Below, piece by piece: positions 20,325 through 29,950 of a DNA stretch of 64,000 nucleotides. Position numbers and translations under genes: made by a program. Position 1 is the stretch's first letter. Every line of letters starts with the position of its first letter. The notes below the pieces were generated by a model. It was not told the DNA's origin. It searched no databases and saw only the letters and a program-made list of their open reading frames with translations. The stretch lies in NCBI GenBank assembly GCA_004835665.1, contig RBKR01000008.1, positions 496,001 to 560,000 of the forward strand, written 5' to 3'. The DNA is from Phoma sp. XZ068. Lineage: Eukaryota; Ascomycota; Dothideomycetes; Pleosporales; Didymellaceae.

Positions 20325-23300
20325 TTACCTCACAATCTCGGGGTCAACATCACTCCGTCCGCTCGGCCTCACATATCTCTGAAACCACCTGAACACACGA
20401 CCTTGTGCGTGATACGCGGCCTTCGCCTCTGCGTGTCTTGCTGCCGCACTTCCACCTCGCAGGGCGTGCGCGAACGGGAGCCTGGGAGGCCTGCCCCCGA
20501 TGTGGTTGTACTTGGAGGCCCGGATTGTTGCGTCGAGCCCCTCGAGCGCCTGCTTAGGTGAACCTTGGAGTGCATCATCCCAAAATGACGGCCGAATGTC
20601 CGCATAGGGGTCTTGCTCATCGATGTCATCGTCGACGGGTGAGCCGATGGAAGGGTTGAGCATGCCGTTCGGGTCGAGTGTACCTGCTGAACCGAGGAGG
20701 GCAGATAGCTCGGGGTTCACGCCGTGGTCGACTGAGGAGTCGGGGAGTTGGTGATGGTAATGGGCGGCGTGGCCTGGCGAAATGTAATCCTCAGGCAGAT
20801 CGTCTGCAAAGTGCGCAGGTACTGGCTGGCTCAACTGTCCCAGTGGGTCGAGTGTTCCCGAATGGCCTAGAATGGACGTAAGGTCGACCTTTGGCGCATC
20901 GTCGAGGTTGGGTCCAATACTCTGAGCACCGGGGATGCCTTTGGGGAATGCCTGCCTCTTACCATGACGCAGTGCGCGTCGTTCAGCGGTGGCGGGAACT
21001 GGGTCAGACTCCCATGCATTTAATACTTGCTCCTTAGTCTCGTCGCTCAGATCGTCGAAATCCGCCTTCAACGTCTCGGACAGGGCATCGAGATTATCGT
21101 TGTTGAAAGCCTTTGCAGAATCATGGATGAGCCCAGTCAATTCCGACTGTTTAGACTCATCCAGCTCGCCTAAAAAAGACTCCCAGTTACTTGCGGGTCC
21201 TTGTTGGAACTCCTCGATCGCACGACGCGCGACGGGGAGGTTGATGGGAAGTGTCTTGGTTAGACCGCCAACGACATTAGTCGATGGCCCGACGGTAACA
21301 ACAGCAAGTGGGTTAGGAGCGTTGATAGGGAGAGCATTGAGCAGGCCACCTAGTAGCTGGAGTACCGGGGCAAGGAGGCCGAGAACCTGAGTTGTATCCA
21401 AAGGCGCAGCCCCACCCAACTGTCGCTTGCCTAGATTTCCAAGGCTATTGACTAAGCTGACATGCTGGGCCGCAGGAATGGGAATCGCGGCGATGAGTTG
21501 GCCGAGGACACGGAGGAGAGGCGGAAGAAGCTGGAATACAGCGTTGGGGTCGGGAAGGTTCTGCAGGGGCTTGACGACTGGAGGAATCGCGAGAGGGTCG
21601 ATTCCAAGGAACTGGCGCTTGACCGGGAGTGGGAGCGTTGCCGTGGCAGTCGAGAGTGCGGGACCGATAATATGGAGCAGAGAGCCCACAAGCGTGAGAA
21701 GCGGCTTGACAAGGGCAACAACCTGGGTGGGTTGGAGAGGGATACTGTCTAGCTGGCGCTTACCGAGAATGCTCAGAGGTAGCTTAGGCACAACAGTGTT
21801 CACTGGAACGGGTAGGATGTTAATCAGTCCAAGAATGGTCTTGATCAGTGGGTCGACAAGGCCCAGAATGACTGAGGGGTCAAGGGAACCCAGCTGACGC
21901 TTGGTCAAGCCGCCAAGGATTGATTCGACGGGGATGTCAGGCACAGGAATTGGGAGAGGAAGACTTGAGATCAACGACTCGACAAGCGCTAACAACGGCT
22001 TGATGATAGAAAACAAGTCAAGGCCTGCGAGGGCGGCAGCATCTCGCTTTCCAAGAGGAAGACCAGCGAGAACATTGCCAAGCGGTAGCGTCGATGTGAC
22101 TGTGCTCACTGGAGCAGGCAATGCAGAGAGCAGAACAGTAGCAAGCTTCAGCAGCGGGTGGATGACCGTAAGGACAGCTGAAGTGTCCAATGTCGATATT
22201 GGCAGAGGTGGAAGATCGGTTACAACGCCACGCTTCTGGAGTCCACTGATAATGTTCGCAACGGGAAGATCCGGCACGGGAACAGGGAGTAAGTCGACTA
22301 GTGTTGTCACAAGCTGGAGAAGAGGTGTGATGATCTGGAAGATGATCTTTGGGTCGATGGGCAGAGTAGCAGCATCGCGCTTTCCGAGAGGCGAACCAGG
22401 CAGCGGCAGCGACGCTACGAGTTTCTCGACGAATGCAAGGAGCGGCTTGACAGCATTGAGAATAAGAGCAGGGTCGAGAGGGTTTTCCGCTGGGAGCGGA
22501 GTCTTGGTCAGGCCAGAGCCAAACGCAAGGGGAACCTTATTGCCAGTCGACGCGACCTCAGCAATGCCAGGCACAGCCCTAACGGGGCCAGTTACAGCGT
22601 CAAACTGACGAGGAATCAGGTTGCTAGGAACGATGCTGCCCAGGTCGGGCACGATACCAGCAACATCCGGCACTACACCAGGAAGGATACTACCAACATC
22701 TGGTACAATGCTGCCAACATCCGGTACACCAGGGAGCGCAGGGAGCGGGGGCAAAATCTTGCTAACATCAGGCAGAGTTGCCCCGAGATCTGGCACAGTA
22801 GGACCCACAACAGGCAGCTTGCCCAGCAGCGCGCTGATCAGGCTCAACAATGGCTTGAGTAAAGAGAACGCAATATCCGTCACAGGTGGCGCAGCGACAG
22901 GAGGGCTAGGCTTCGGTGCCCATAGCTGGCGCTTTGCCACACCAGGAGGGACCTGGAAGGGAAGCTTAGGGAACGTAACCGGTCCTTTAGGGATGAAGGC
23001 TGGAAGTGTGGCGACAGTAGGCACCGCCGGGAGCGCAGGGATGAATGGCGCAATACCACCTGCAGGTACGATACCTCCTGGCACTGCGGGCACGGCAGGG
23101 ACGGCGGGGAGAGCTGGTGCAACAGCGCCTGTAGGTACGACAAAGCTTGTAGGTAGGATGCCGGCTGGCACGTTGGGGATGGCTGGTGCGACAACACCTG
23201 TCGGTACACCTGTAGGCAAGATACCTGCGGGCACGGCGGGTACTGCGGGCACAGCGGGTAAGGCGGGCACGGCGGGGACGGCAGGAACAGCTGGCACAGG

Positions 23301-26300
23301 GAATGGGAAGGGTGGGATAGGGAGTGCGCCGGTAGGCAGATTCGTTGGCAAGCCACTCAGAGCATCAGTCGATACTGAAGTCAATGCAGCTGCAGGCAAC
23401 GCGGCCGGTCCCTCGATAGGCAGACCCCCAGTCGGCAAGGACGGGACTACATTTGTGGATACAGGAGGAAGAACCAGCGACATATCAGGGAAATTCTGAA
23501 TCGGGAAACCAGCCCCAAAAGCCTCAACAGGTAGTGCTGGTGCGGGAAGGTCAGTCGGCAGCCCGGTCGGCAGCTCGAATGGCGGGACATTCGCATCGAC
23601 TTCGGGTACAGGAACGTTGAGTACTTCATCCGGAATACTGGGTGCCGCAAGGCTAGGAACAGCAGCAGTTGGCACGGCAGGGGCGGACACTACAGGAGCG
23701 GAAAGATCAAGCGATTCGCCTACTTCGAAACCTTCTGGGACGGGTACATCGACGACGCTCGTAGGAAGCCTACTAGGAAGATCGGGGATGATATCAGCAG
23801 CAGTATCGACGGGAGTATCGATCGGCACGCCGTTCTCGTCAAAATCGGGCACAGGGATGTTGAGAATATCATCCGGAATGCCGTCTGCAACATCCGTTGG
23901 CACTTCAGGAGCTGGCACTGCGGGAGCCGGTACTTCAGGAGCGGGTAGATCAACCGGAGCGCCTAAATCCTCAAAACCCTCGGGGACAGGTACGTCGAAG
24001 AGGCTCGTGGGAGGAGTGGCAGGGACATCAGGGACGGTACCAGCAGCGTCAACGGGTGTATCGATCGGCAGGCCGTTCTCGTCGAATTCGGGAACAGGGA
24101 TATTGAGGATATCGTCCGGAATGCCGAATTCGTTGACAACAGTTGGCAGCGCAGGGGCAGCAACATCAACGGGAGCACTCAGATCGTCAAAACCCTCAGG
24201 GACAGGTACGTCGAAGAGACTCGTGGGAGGAGTGGCAGGGACTTCAGGAATTACACCAGCAGCAGCGTCAACGGGGGTGTCAATTGGCAGACCATTCTCG
24301 TCGAAGTCGGGAACGGGGATGTTGAGAATATCGTTGGGAATGCCAGAGTCTGTAAGGTCAGGAACAATACCACTCGGCACGACAGGAGCAGCAACATCGA
24401 GCACATCACCCAAATCTTCAAAGCCCTCTGGCACAGGTACGTCAAAGAGGCTTGTCGGGAGAGCGGTAGGAAGTTCAGGGACTGCAGCACCCGCAGCAGG
24501 GACAGCGGGGGTATCGATCGGCAAGCCGTTCTCGTCGAAGTCGGGCACAGGAACGTTGAGCACGTCGTCTGGGATAGCGAGATCGTCGACAGTGGGCAGC
24601 GGGGGGAGGACTGCTGGGAGATCACCCACGTCCTCGAAGCCGTCGGGTACGGGAATATCGAGCAGATCGGTCGGTAGAGGAAGATCTGTCGGGAGTACGG
24701 GCTCAACAGCAGGTAGCACGCCACCGACTGCATCGATGGGAAGTGCAGGTATACCAACATCAGTTGGTAACTCAAGAGGGACGGCGGGATTGTTCACGAC
24801 AGGGGCAGGCACATTCAGCACATCAGCCAGATCTGGGAGCTCTCCATCTGCATCAAGGGTTAGCGAATCAGATATCTCCCAGTCGTCGTACGGCCAATCC
24901 AGCAATTCAGGTAGCTTACCAGGGCCTGTTGGCAGACCCGACACAGCATCAAGTGGCGTGTCAATAGGCACGCCAAACTCGTCAAAGTCTGGCACAGGGA
25001 CGTTGAGAATGTCATCTGGGATCGAAAAGTCATCTACACTTGGTGTAGGCGGAATCCAAAACGGGGGAGATTCGTACGCAGCCCAGTCGATACCTTCGAC
25101 ATCGTCTGGGACGGGGATGTTCAGAATTTCGTCCGGGATGCCTGAAGGAAGATCTCCAGAGACAGCTGGGAGTGGAAGTGGGAGCGCGGGCACATCTACT
25201 GGCAGGCTAGGGACTGGCAGCTCAGGAAGTGGGGCCGCAGGTACATCCACTGGCAGGTCCGGCAGTGGTAGGTTCGGAAGCGCAGGTACATCAGGAATTG
25301 GCAGAGCTGGTACATCGACCGGCAGAGGCGGGACCGCGACATCTGGAACCGGCAGCGCAGGAACATCGACCGGTAGAGGTGGGACACCGACTGGCAGATC
25401 AGGCACCGCTGGGACAGTATCAATGATCTCAGGAACGAGATCACTCGCGTTGGGACCGAAGCCAGGGAGCTGAGCGACGAGTGCGGTGATGGCCTCGATG
25501 ATAGGGCCGATCAACTCGAGGATGCTGTTGGCAGTGGAAGCATCTACTGGTTCCTGCCTCTTCCTGACGAAAGGAAGGTCGATGGCAACCGAGTCTGGAA
25601 ATGGAATGGGGTCAACCAGCGAGTTGAATAGCTGGTCGATCAGATTAGTAGCAGTCGCGGCAGCATCGCTAATGGTCTCGGTGGGCAGCAGCGGGTCAAT
25701 GAAGATCTCCGGAGGCTCTGTTGGCAGGATGGAATCAGTGGAGATGTCAGATGTGGAATCAGTGGAGACGTCAGATGTCTCAGTCGGCAGCACTGGGTCG
25801 GTGACAATCTCTGGGACATCTGTGGGGAAATCAACAACAATATCTGATGTCTCCGTCGGCAGCAGCGGGTCGATGAAAATGTCAGGTGTTATAGTTGGCA
25901 GCAACGGATGAACAAAGATTCCTGGAAGTGGAGGCGCGAAGTTACCAGGCAGAGCGTTGAGCAGAGTCTGGATGACTGAAATCAGCGGCTGAACCACGGC
26001 ATTGAATGTGCTGATAGGCACAGTTGCCTCCTCAGGGAAGTCAGGGAACTCTGGAAAGTCCGGGAAATCGGGGTAGTACGGGATGGGCTCATGGTAATAG
26101 TCATCATCGTCATGAGGTATATCCGTAAACTCGGGGAGATCAGGCAACTCAATAGGGAGATCGACGGGCAAAGTAGTGTCTGGCGTTGGGACGTCAGTCA
26201 CCTCAACGGGGAGATCAACGGCGGGCAGAGTGGCGTTGGGTGGTGGGAGGTCGATCACTTCAAGGTCGTTGGTGTCTGGGAGGTCGGATGGCACATCAGG

Positions 26301-27035
26301 TGTATCGATAGGGGGCAGGACATCTGGGGTATCGATGGGCAGGACATCTGGGGTATCGATGGGTAGGACATCTGGTGTATCGATGGGTAGGACATCTGGT
26401 GTATCGACGGGCAGGACATCTGGTGTATCGATGGGTAGGACATCTGGTGTATCGACGGGCGGGACATCTGGTGTATCGACGGGCGGGACATCCGGTGTAT
26501 CGATGGGTAGGACATCTGGTGTATCGACGGGCGGGACATCTGGTGTATCGACGGGCGGGACATCCGGTGTATCGATGGGTAGGACATCTGGTGTATCGAC
26601 GGGCGGGACATCCGGTGTATCGACGGGCGGGACATCCGGGGTATCGACAGGGGGTACGTCAATGGGGATGTGGATAATGGGCAAGTCGGTCTCTAGAGGA
26701 AGAATTCCTGGCAGGATCAACGGAAAGAGGGATCCTTCAGGGTCCAGAATCGAGAAAACGTCTGTTGGGAGAGCATCTGTGGCACTCTCCAAGATTGAAG
26801 TAGCGGTTTCGATTGCATCTTCAAGGATATCAGTGACGTCTTCAACCGCAGGTTCAACTGCAGGCTTGACAACGGTACCGACAACTGTAACGGTGGAAGG
26901 ATTAATAGCAATGAGTGGAAGCGGGCTAGGCGTCACGGTCGGAGCGAGGTCGCCCCAAGGGATGATTTGAGGCAAGGCAAGGCCATAAGGCAAAGAAGCA
27001 AGTAGCAGCGCGGTCGCCGCAGTACGGTGAGACAT
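20325..27035 (-). CDS. Giant secreted repeat protein with dibasic (Kex2-type) sites, candidate peptide precursor
   Basis: A single uninterrupted ORF of 2236 aa. Residues 1 to about 20 form a signal peptide (hydrophobic core ALLLASLPYGLALP). Residues about 127-250 are an 8-residue tandem array (DTPDVPPV type). Residues about 680-1180 alternate two motifs, PDDILNIPVPDFDENG and SLFDVPVPEGFEDLG, with a period of about 72-80 aa. Residues about 1210-1360 are an Ala/Val/Pro repeat (VPAVPAVPA). From about 1367 to 1940, Lys-Arg or Arg-Arg sites (often KRQ or GKRD) separate segments, mostly 46-68 aa long; most carry one amphipathic hydrophobic helix of the form PLLxLVxxLLxxLP. A first RKRQ lies near residue 492. 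The C-terminal 300 aa are more ordinary, with two copies of a GTLDP motif. Known: kexin cleaves after KR in the Golgi. Inference: it releases hydrophobic surface peptides, as Rep1 does in Ustilago maydis. No enzyme-like domain is present. Confidence 0.9.
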   Translation of the reverse strand: MSHRTAATALLLASLPYGLALPQIIPWGDLAPTVTPSPLPLIAINPSTVTVVGTVVKPAVEPAVEDVTDILEDAIETATSILESATDALPTDVFSILDPEGSLFPLILPGILPLETDLPIIHIPIDVPPVDTPDVPPVDTPDVPPVDTPDVLPIDTPDVPPVDTPDVPPVDTPDVLPIDTPDVPPVDTPDVPPVDTPDVLPIDTPDVLPVDTPDVLPIDTPDVLPIDTPDVLPIDTPDVLPPIDTPDVPSDLPDTNDLEVIDLPPPNATLPAVDLPVEVTDVPTPDTTLPVDLPIELPDLPEFTDIPHDDDDYYHEPIPYYPDFPDFPEFPDFPEEATVPISTFNAVVQPLISVIQTLLNALPGNFAPPLPGIFVHPLLPTITPDIFIDPLLPTETSDIVVDFPTDVPEIVTDPVLPTETSDVSTDSTSDISTDSILPTEPPEIFIDPLLPTETISDAAATATNLIDQLFNSLVDPIPFPDSVAIDLPFVRKRQEPVDASTANSILELIGPIIEAITALVAQLPGFGPNASDLVPEIIDTVPAVPDLPVGVPPLPVDVPALPVPDVAVPPLPVDVPALPIPDVPALPNLPLPDLPVDVPAAPLPELPVPSLPVDVPALPLPLPAVSGDLPSGIPDEILNIPVPDDVEGIDWAAYESPPFWIPPTPSVDDFSIPDDILNVPVPDFDEFGVPIDTPLDAVSGLPTGPGKLPELLDWPYDDWEISDSLTLDADGELPDLADVLNVPAPVVNNPAVPLELPTDVGIPALPIDAVGGVLPAVEPVLPTDLPLPTDLLDIPVPDGFEDVGDLPAVLPPLPTVDDLAIPDDVLNVPVPDFDENGLPIDTPAVPAAGAAVPELPTALPTSLFDVPVPEGFEDLGDVLDVAAPVVPSGIVPDLTDSGIPNDILNIPVPDFDENGLPIDTPVDAAAGVIPEVPATPPTSLFDVPVPEGFDDLSAPVDVAAPALPTVVNEFGIPDDILNIPVPEFDENGLPIDTPVDAAGTVPDVPATPPTSLFDVPVPEGFEDLGAPVDLPAPEVPAPAVPAPEVPTDVADGIPDDILNIPVPDFDENGVPIDTPVDTAADIIPDLPSRLPTSVVDVPVPEGFEVGESLDLSAPVVSAPAVPTAAVPSLAAPSIPDEVLNVPVPEVDANVPPFELPTGLPTDLPAPALPVEAFGAGFPIQNFPDMSLVLPPVSTNVVPSLPTGGLPIEGPAALPAAALTSVSTDALSGLPTNLPTGALPIPPFPFPVPAVPAVPAVPALPAVPAVPAVPAGILPTGVPTGVVAPAIPNVPAGILPTSFVVPTGAVAPALPAVPAVPAVPGGIVPAGGIAPFIPALPAVPTVATLPAFIPKGPVTFPKLPFQVPPGVAKRQLWAPKPSPPVAAPPVTDIAFSLLKPLLSLISALLGKLPVVGPTVPDLGATLPDVSKILPPLPALPGVPDVGSIVPDVGSILPGVVPDVAGIVPDLGSIVPSNLIPRQFDAVTGPVRAVPGIAEVASTGNKVPLAFGSGLTKTPLPAENPLDPALILNAVKPLLAFVEKLVASLPLPGSPLGKRDAATLPIDPKIIFQIITPLLQLVTTLVDLLPVPVPDLPVANIISGLQKRGVVTDLPPLPISTLDTSAVLTVIHPLLKLATVLLSALPAPVSTVTSTLPLGNVLAGLPLGKRDAAALAGLDLFSIIKPLLALVESLISSLPLPIPVPDIPVESILGGLTKRQLGSLDPSVILGLVDPLIKTILGLINILPVPVNTVVPKLPLSILGKRQLDSIPLQPTQVVALVKPLLTLVGSLLHIIGPALSTATATLPLPVKRQFLGIDPLAIPPVVKPLQNLPDPNAVFQLLPPLLRVLGQLIAAIPIPAAQHVSLVNSLGNLGKRQLGGAAPLDTTQVLGLLAPVLQLLGGLLNALPINAPNPLAVVTVGPSTNVVGGLTKTLPINLPVARRAIEEFQQGPASNWESFLGELDESKQSELTGLIHDSAKAFNNDNLDALSETLKADFDDLSDETKEQVLNAWESDPVPATAERRALRHGKRQAFPKGIPGAQSIGPNLDDAPKVDLTSILGHSGTLDPLGQLSQPVPAHFADDLPEDYISPGHAAHYHHQLPDSSVDHGVNPELSALLGSAGTLDPNGMLNPSIGSPVDDDIDEQDPYADIRPSFWDDALQGSPKQALEGLDATIRASKYNHIGGRPPRLPFAHALRGGSAAARHAEAKAAYHAQGRVFRWFQRYVRPSGRSDVDPEIVR
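23500..25200 (-). repeat. Diverged repeats of about 216-240 nt encoding two alternating motifs
   Basis: The motif encoding FDVPVPEGFEDLG recurs near 23730, 23970, 24185, 24420 and 24640. The motif encoding ILNIPVPDFDENGLPIDTP recurs between these, and in related form near 24980 and 25110. Copies differ in sequence and length, so this array is older than the 24 nt array. Confidence 0.8.
26290..26655 (-). repeat. 24-nt tandem repeat with a nested 72-nt higher-order period
   Basis: About 15 copies of a 24 nt unit encode (V/I)DTPDV(P/L)P within the giant secreted protein. In the 5' half of the array the order is PP, PP, LP, repeated three times, which is a 72 nt higher-order unit. The distal copies are mostly the LP type, and one has an extra Pro. 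Near-identity at the DNA level points to recent unequal exchange or replication slippage. Confidence 0.9.
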
Positions 27036-27962
27036 CTTGACGAGGAAGCCTGCCCACGCCAGCGTAAGGAGCCATCCGGGTGAGACAGGATATCATATAG
27101 TCGTGGCGGTGGCGTGGTGAAGTTCATACCAAGCATTCCTCGCGTCGCGGGGGGCGGCGGGGACGCTTTGAAGTCGGACATTCCACTACGCGATGTTCAG
27201 CATACCGGCCAACCATCGGTCACAAGGATGATGACATGAAGTAAGGAGATTGTGGGAAGTGGCTTTCGTTGATGCTAAAGGTTTCAAAAGGCTTGGCCTG
27301 CGAAGAATTTAGTAAAGGATATAGCATTCCCACAAATGGTACTCACGCAAACTTCAAAAAGGGAGGTCAGCGTACAAATCCTCCGCTTTCGCCAAGACAA
27401 TGCTAGAATCCAACTCCTTGATCTGGGAACCGTACAAAAGGAGCAATCATGGGCCTAAATCGCGTGAGCGCTAAGCAGTAAGAGGTTGCCTGCGCAACGT
27501 CAAGTTGCCTTACACAATGCAGTCGTACCCTCTTCTGTACAAGACAGGCGAGCGTCATGGAGGGGTGGCATTCTTGCAAAGCGTGGCCGTTCAATTCGTC
27601 ATGAGTTCGTAAAAAAACCTGCACGCCATGAGCCGTTGAGCCGCAAAATGTTGCTTGTGGAACTGGAGGACTGCTCACCAGGTAACAAGCATTGCAAGGT
27701 AGACTACAGTCGAGCGCCAGACTCCCAATCAGACTCCGTATCCAAGAAGTGTAAAGCGTATGAAAGATTGAGAAAATGGTCCGCATCGAGACACAACAGG
27801 CAACGTCCAGACGCGCTGGGATTATGATGTTTTTACAAGGCGTAAGGTGCTCAAACCCATGTGGTCGAGAGAAAGTTTCGTGTATCACTCGGACCTGCGC
27901 CCTCTGAGGTGAAAGCCACAAACGTAAACAAGAAATGGCATCGTCAACAGCTTGAGTCAAAA
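27036..27962. other. Intergenic region upstream of the giant secreted protein gene
   Basis: About 930 nt between the start of the repeat protein and the CDC26 stop codon. A reverse-strand ORF of 272 codons crosses it, but it overlaps CDC26 out of frame and has no motif. I regard the region as promoter plus CDC26 3' sequence. Confidence 0.5.
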
Positions 27963-28047
27963 TCAGCGCCCGCCTAGTATGCGGTCCTTTTTGGTTTTCG
28001 AGGGAGCCTGTTGAGTCTTCTCGGAGCTTTGGGTGGACTGCGACGAG

Positions 28048-28080
<33 letters not shown>

Positions 28081-28163
28081 CACAGCTTGCGCTGGCGGTT
28101 GGCCTCGTACTGCTCGATATCGGCCTGGGTGAGCTGGATGGTGGTTGGGGCGCGTCTGAGCAT
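27963..28163 (-). CDS. CDC26: Cdc26/Apc12, small anaphase-promoting complex subunit
   Basis: A single exon encodes 66 aa. The N-terminus MLRRAPTTIQLTQADIEQYE matches the conserved Cdc26 start (MLRR-x-PT, then an acidic helix with E-x-x-E/Y). That segment threads through the TPR superhelix of Apc6/Cut9 and stabilises it within the nuclear ubiquitin ligase APC/C. The middle is a run of nine Gln residues followed by Ser/Gln-rich sequence. The end, DRILGGR, matches the short basic C-terminus of fungal orthologues. The length is normal for fungi. It is divergent from the next gene, 319 nt away. Confidence 0.88.
28053..28079. repeat. CAG/CTG trinucleotide microsatellite
   Basis: A pure run of CTG on the forward strand encodes the poly-Gln run of CDC26 on the reverse strand. 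The number of units is likely to vary between strains. Confidence 0.85.
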
Positions 28164-28482
28164 CCTGGCAGCTTGAGCGGCGGGGCAAACTGAGCAAATG
28201 GCAATGAGTGTGGGTTCTCAATGGAACAAAAAGCAGAAAGGAATAACGGGAGGCTGTCGATAACGGGCGGTGAGTATTGACGGTGTGGTGTTGTGAAGGA
28301 AGCTTTGTGGGCTCGAAGATCGGATAGAAAGGTCACGGGACGGAAGCGAGGACCTTGGTAGGCTGTGAGTGGCTTAGCGGAAACGTGGCGTGGTGAAGTG
28401 AGCTCGAGGGAGATGAGATGGGTGAAAGTGAAGGCACGTGGTGCGTCGGAGCAGATCCCTGTCGTGCCAAGACCTCCGCGAC
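28164..28482. promoter_or_regulatory. Shared promoter between divergent CDC26 and a mitochondrial-protein gene
   Basis: A gap of 319 nt between two divergent starts. No specific element was identified; the promoter role is inferred from arrangement only. Confidence 0.45.
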
Positions 28483-29653
28483 ATGGAAAAGTTGACGACG
28501 GCATCACGGCTTCTCCCATCCATTGCGGCCATGTACCAGCGAAACATGTGCCCGACCATGGGCGCGCTGCGGCGCACATTAGCTGCAGACGTCGCAGCTG
28601 CGTCGAAATGCCCGTCGAGGGCCTTCAGCGTCTCTGCGTGCCGGTTCGACGAGCCCAACGCTGCAGCGCCCTCCGCGCCTGGTACGCCCCCCACACGCCT
28701 GTGGCAGCTGAACCGCCATTTCTGACGTCGAGACAGCCCCCGCAAAGCCCGACTCCCGCAGAGCCCGCTCCGTCAACGCCCTCAACCAGATCACCCGCCT
28801 GGGTGCGAATCGCCGTCTCCAGCCCGGAGGCCTCGCGAAGGGCAACTTTCCCAGCGGCCAGACAGGCGGCCAGACCTCACCCGACTCTCCCCGAGTGCGC
28901 CCCGAGGGTACTCTGAAGATCACACGCGAGAAGGTTGGACCGGCTGGGCCCAGGACAGGCGCACCCCCGCCGGGCGCCATGGCCCGCGCCCCCGCACAGT
29001 TGAAGCTCTCACGCAACACCGGACGACCAGGCAACGCATCAGTAGGAGCCAGGCGTGGCCCCAATCTTCGCGGTCGCGACGGAAAGGCTGGCGGTAAGCC
29101 TGGCGCCAGCGGCAAGGGCAGCCGCGAGGATGGACCGAAGAGGCGCGAGAGAAAGAAGCCCGAAGAAGGCGAGGAATTGGACCCGCGCGACGTCAAAATG
29201 GCGAACACCTTGTCGGATGGTATGGTGCAGCACCTGCTGCGACTGCAGAGAGGCGAGTGGGACCGCACGCCCTACGAGCCCAAGTACGCGCCAGGCACCT
29301 TTGCGGCAAACCAGCTGATCCACGCCGGCCGAGAGCTGTTCCGGGGCGAGGCGCCGCCCGTGAAGATCTGGGGCATGCTGGAGAAGCGGATAGGCGTAGT
29401 CGGCATGCACAACGCGGAAGCACACCTGAAGGTCCGGCGGGTGACAGACCTGGATGTCGATTCGCTGGGTGACAGGCGAGAATACTTTGAGACAGGGGAC
29501 GTCGAGGTAAAGGCAAAGGCAGAGGCACCAAAGGCTAGCAAGGCCGCCGCGAAGGCTCCTGCCGCACAAGCGCCTGCCGCAAACGCCCCTGCAGTCGCTC
29601 GCGTAGCAGCAGCCAAGGCAGAGGCACCCAAGCAGGCGCCTGTTGTACAATAA
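28483..29653 (+). CDS. Putative mitochondrial protein, possibly mitoribosomal
   Basis: Two exons (28483-28681 and 28737-29653) with a 55 nt intron (donor GTACGC, branch CTGAC, acceptor GACAG) encode about 371 aa. The splice joins AAPSAP to APAKPDSRRARSV. The N-terminus is rich in Arg, Ala and Ser with few acidic residues (ALRRTLAADVAAASKCPSRA), typical of a mitochondrial presequence. Several in-frame ATGs (28483, 28531, 28546, 28558) could start it. A basic, Gly/Pro-rich middle leads to a conserved-looking core (MVQHLLRLQRGEWDRTPYEP, then WGMLEKRIGVVGMHNAEAHL) and an Ala/Lys-rich tail. The basic composition and targeting signal suggest a small-subunit mitoribosomal or mitochondrial translation protein. 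I cannot name the family with confidence. Confidence 0.7.
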
Positions 29654-29950
29654 GTGGAGCTGCCAGGCAGTGTGTACGACGAGTGTAGAATAAGCGCAGC
29701 AATTGTATCATTATCGACACCATATTCACTAAGGAGCAAAAATGATTGCACTAATCGAACCTGGATTCAGGGGACTGAGCGTCAACTACATGTATTCAGC
29801 TTAAAGCTGTTTCTCGAACATCTCACGAGAATGAATGTAAATATTTTGTTAGGAATGCATTCAAAAACCATTCTCATGCACAGAACAGACCCTAAAACGC
29901 TACAAACGCTACGCTCACATAATGCTCATTCAACTCTTTCCATCACCCCC

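Noticed and set aside
23617..25473. Forward-strand ORF of 618 codons, Ser/Gly/Thr-rich
   Set aside because: It lies fully antisense to the giant secreted protein. Its long open frame is a by-product of the repeat composition of the real gene; it has no leader of its own and no motif.
26290..26655. Regular direct repeats, considered as a CRISPR array
   Set aside because: The units are contiguous with no spacers and keep the reading frame of a eukaryotic secreted protein.
26176..26970. Forward-strand ORF of 264 codons with TSGVSTGG repeats, and overlapping repeat ORFs
   Set aside because: Antisense reading of the 24-nt repeat array; repeats without stops in one frame keep the others open.
27403..28221. 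Reverse ORF of 272 codons over CDC26
   Set aside because: Out of frame with the clear CDC26 gene and containing a poly-Ala reading of its CAG tract.
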